This document shows, piece after piece, positions 62,754 to 64,000 of a stretch of 64,000 bases of DNA. A program made the translations under genes and the position numbers. Source of the stretch: Pyropia yezoensis (taxonomy: Eukaryota > Rhodophyta > Bangiophyceae > Bangiales > Bangiaceae); contig CM020619.1 in assembly GCA_009829735.1 (NCBI GenBank), positions 32,962,283 to 33,026,282 of the forward strand. Reading direction: 5' to 3'. Position 1 is the first letter of the stretch; the number at the start of each line of letters is the position of its first letter. Under the pieces are notes generated by a model. It ran no database searches. It was given only the letters and a program-made list of their open reading frames with translations, and was not told where the DNA came from.

Positions 62754-63080
62754 TCAGCCGAGGTGCGTCTCCAGCCATGACTTGTACTCGGACACGCGGG
62801 TGTACCTGCATGGTGGGGGGGGGTCGGGTGGAAGGCAGGCAGGCAGGCAAGGGTGGTGGGGGGGGGGATGGGTGGGAAGGGGGTGGGGGGGGTGAGGAGG
62901 GGGGTGTACCGATGCATCCTCGCCACCCAGACGGATAAGAAAGAGGAAGAAAGAGGAAGAAAGAGAGTAAGAAACAAGCCGACACGAACGGGGCCATTGA
63001 ATTGGTCTGCGGGGCACCAACAGGCGCATCCGCCGACGAGGCTGGTGCCCTGTGCGGCGCTGCCGCTGCGGGCGGCGGCG

Positions 63081-63116
<36 letters not shown>

Positions 63117-63959
63117 GCGGCGGCAGCGGCGGCAGCGGCGGCGACGGGTGACGCCGGCGGCAGCAGACACGTACCATTCGGGCGCCTCGACGGGGCACGC
63201 GTTGCCCTGGCTGTCGGCGTGGCCAAAAGAGAGGACGCCATAGAGCACCCACCTCGGCCGCTGCCCCCTGCCGCGGGTGGCGACCGCGCGGAAGAGCGGG
63301 CCTGGGGGGATGGGTGGGTGGGGGGGTGGCGGGCGGTCGTTCCGCCCGGTGCGTGCAGCGCAGGGGTGGCCGCCACACGCGTGCCGCCCGTGGGGTGGGG
63401 TGGCGCGCCCGGCGGCGGGCGGGAAACACACCACGCGTCAGTACATGCAACCGTCCGTCCCACCCGGCAAGCCAGCGGGAGCCGTGGGGGTCGGATGCGC
63501 CTCCCCGCACCTCCCCCCCAGCCCGCCTCCCACCCCCCCCCCCCCCTTTCGTTTGAAAAAAAATAGAAATCTCCCAAACGTACCCCCCGAGTCCCCCGAG
63601 CAGCTGCTCGTCTCGTCCCCCAACGACGCGCAGATCATGCGGGCGTCGTCAATGCCCACGGTGGCGAGCCCCCGGGCGGTCAGGTAGGCCACGCAGTCGG
63701 CGGTGGGGGCGACGCGCATGCGGGTGGTGGCGAGCTCCGCCGCCACCACCCCGCCTCCCGACCCAGACGTCAGCCCCCAGCCGGTGAGGGACACCTCCGT
63801 CCCCGCCGCCGGCGCGCCGCGCGCGCCGTTGAGCGTCACGGGGTACACGCCGGCACGGCGGAGCTCCCGGGGGGGGGGCATGCCCCGCAGGGTGACGACG
63901 GCCAGGTCGTTTTCCAGCGTCACCGTGTTGTACCCGGGGTGGGGGACCACCGACTGGAT
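62754..63959 (-). CDS. Trypsin-like (S1) serine protease, last three exons, 5' end outside window
   Basis: Predicted exons on the minus strand: 63959-63584, 63301-63175 and 62805-62754 (TGA 62756-62754). Introns are GTACGT...CCAG and GTACGT...GCAG, and both joins keep the frame. A further 3' splice site precedes 63959 (TTGCAG at 63965-63960), so the exon with the catalytic His lies beyond the right edge. The first exon has ENDLAVVTL with the catalytic Asp, LTGWGL, and CSGDSGG with the catalytic Ser split by the intron before GPLF. The second has the VLYGVLSFGH strand and a Cys. The last encodes YTRVSEYKSWLETHLG, the usual C-terminal helix. The S1 fold suggests a secreted or vacuolar endopeptidase; substrate unknown. 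The middle of the second intron is a CGG-triplet tract (63070-63140). Confidence 0.85.
63070..63140. repeat. CGG trinucleotide tract in a protease intron
   Basis: A near-pure CGG/CAG triplet run inside the intron 63174-62806. It opens long Arg/Ala frames on both strands that are not genes. Confidence 0.8.
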
Positions 63960-64000
63960 CTGCAAGGCAGCAAAGCGGGCAAGGGAATGGCAGGAGGGGG

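Overview
The window is GC-rich nuclear DNA from a eukaryote, most plausibly a photosynthetic alga. The host genes read as eukaryotic: a COX20-type gene and a trypsin-like gene with GT-AG introns, an L-type lectin, an ARM-repeat protein, and a UPF0301/AlgH protein with a plastid-type N-terminus. The high GC content, long CCG/GGC and poly-G tracts and abundant Ty3/gypsy chromoviruses would fit a bangiophyte red alga, but the species assignment is inference.

Layout. 1-15172: two nested, almost identical copies (A, B) of one Ty3/gypsy chromovirus (family 1). Copy B lies in reverse orientation inside copy A with a 5-bp target duplication (CGAAG), giving an inverted repeat of at least 4.7 kb around a 1,053-bp loop. 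15173-30600: host DNA with an ARM-repeat gene (-), a UPF0301 gene (+), a COX20-like gene (+, three exons), an L-type lectin gene (-), a broken CENP-B/pogo-type transposase next to a hAT fragment, a Pol III-type A/B-box element and an orphan GPN1-like exon. 30600-38800: very GC-rich low-complexity DNA, a 570-bp direct repeat pair, a frameshifted LRR-like gene and the decayed end of another LTR element. 38805-48184: a third, decayed family-1 copy (E). 48185-50450: LTR mosaics. 50451-59762: a second chromovirus family (F) inserted in a pogo-type transposon (H, about 48863-62180). 62754-63959: the 3' part of a trypsin-like serine protease gene (-), running off the right edge.

Main observation. 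Both chromovirus families carry a long third ORF in antisense orientation between the pol stop and the polypurine tract (704 codons in family 1, 822 in family 2). The two antisense proteins share spaced blocks that look homologous. Between two family-1 copies, the differences I counted in this frame fall mainly at third codon positions, as expected of a real protein. The two families also share an identical 19-nt primer-binding site although their LTRs differ. In family 1, gag and pol overlap by the four bases ATGA, which suggests termination-reinitiation. The A/B palindrome could produce a long hairpin RNA.
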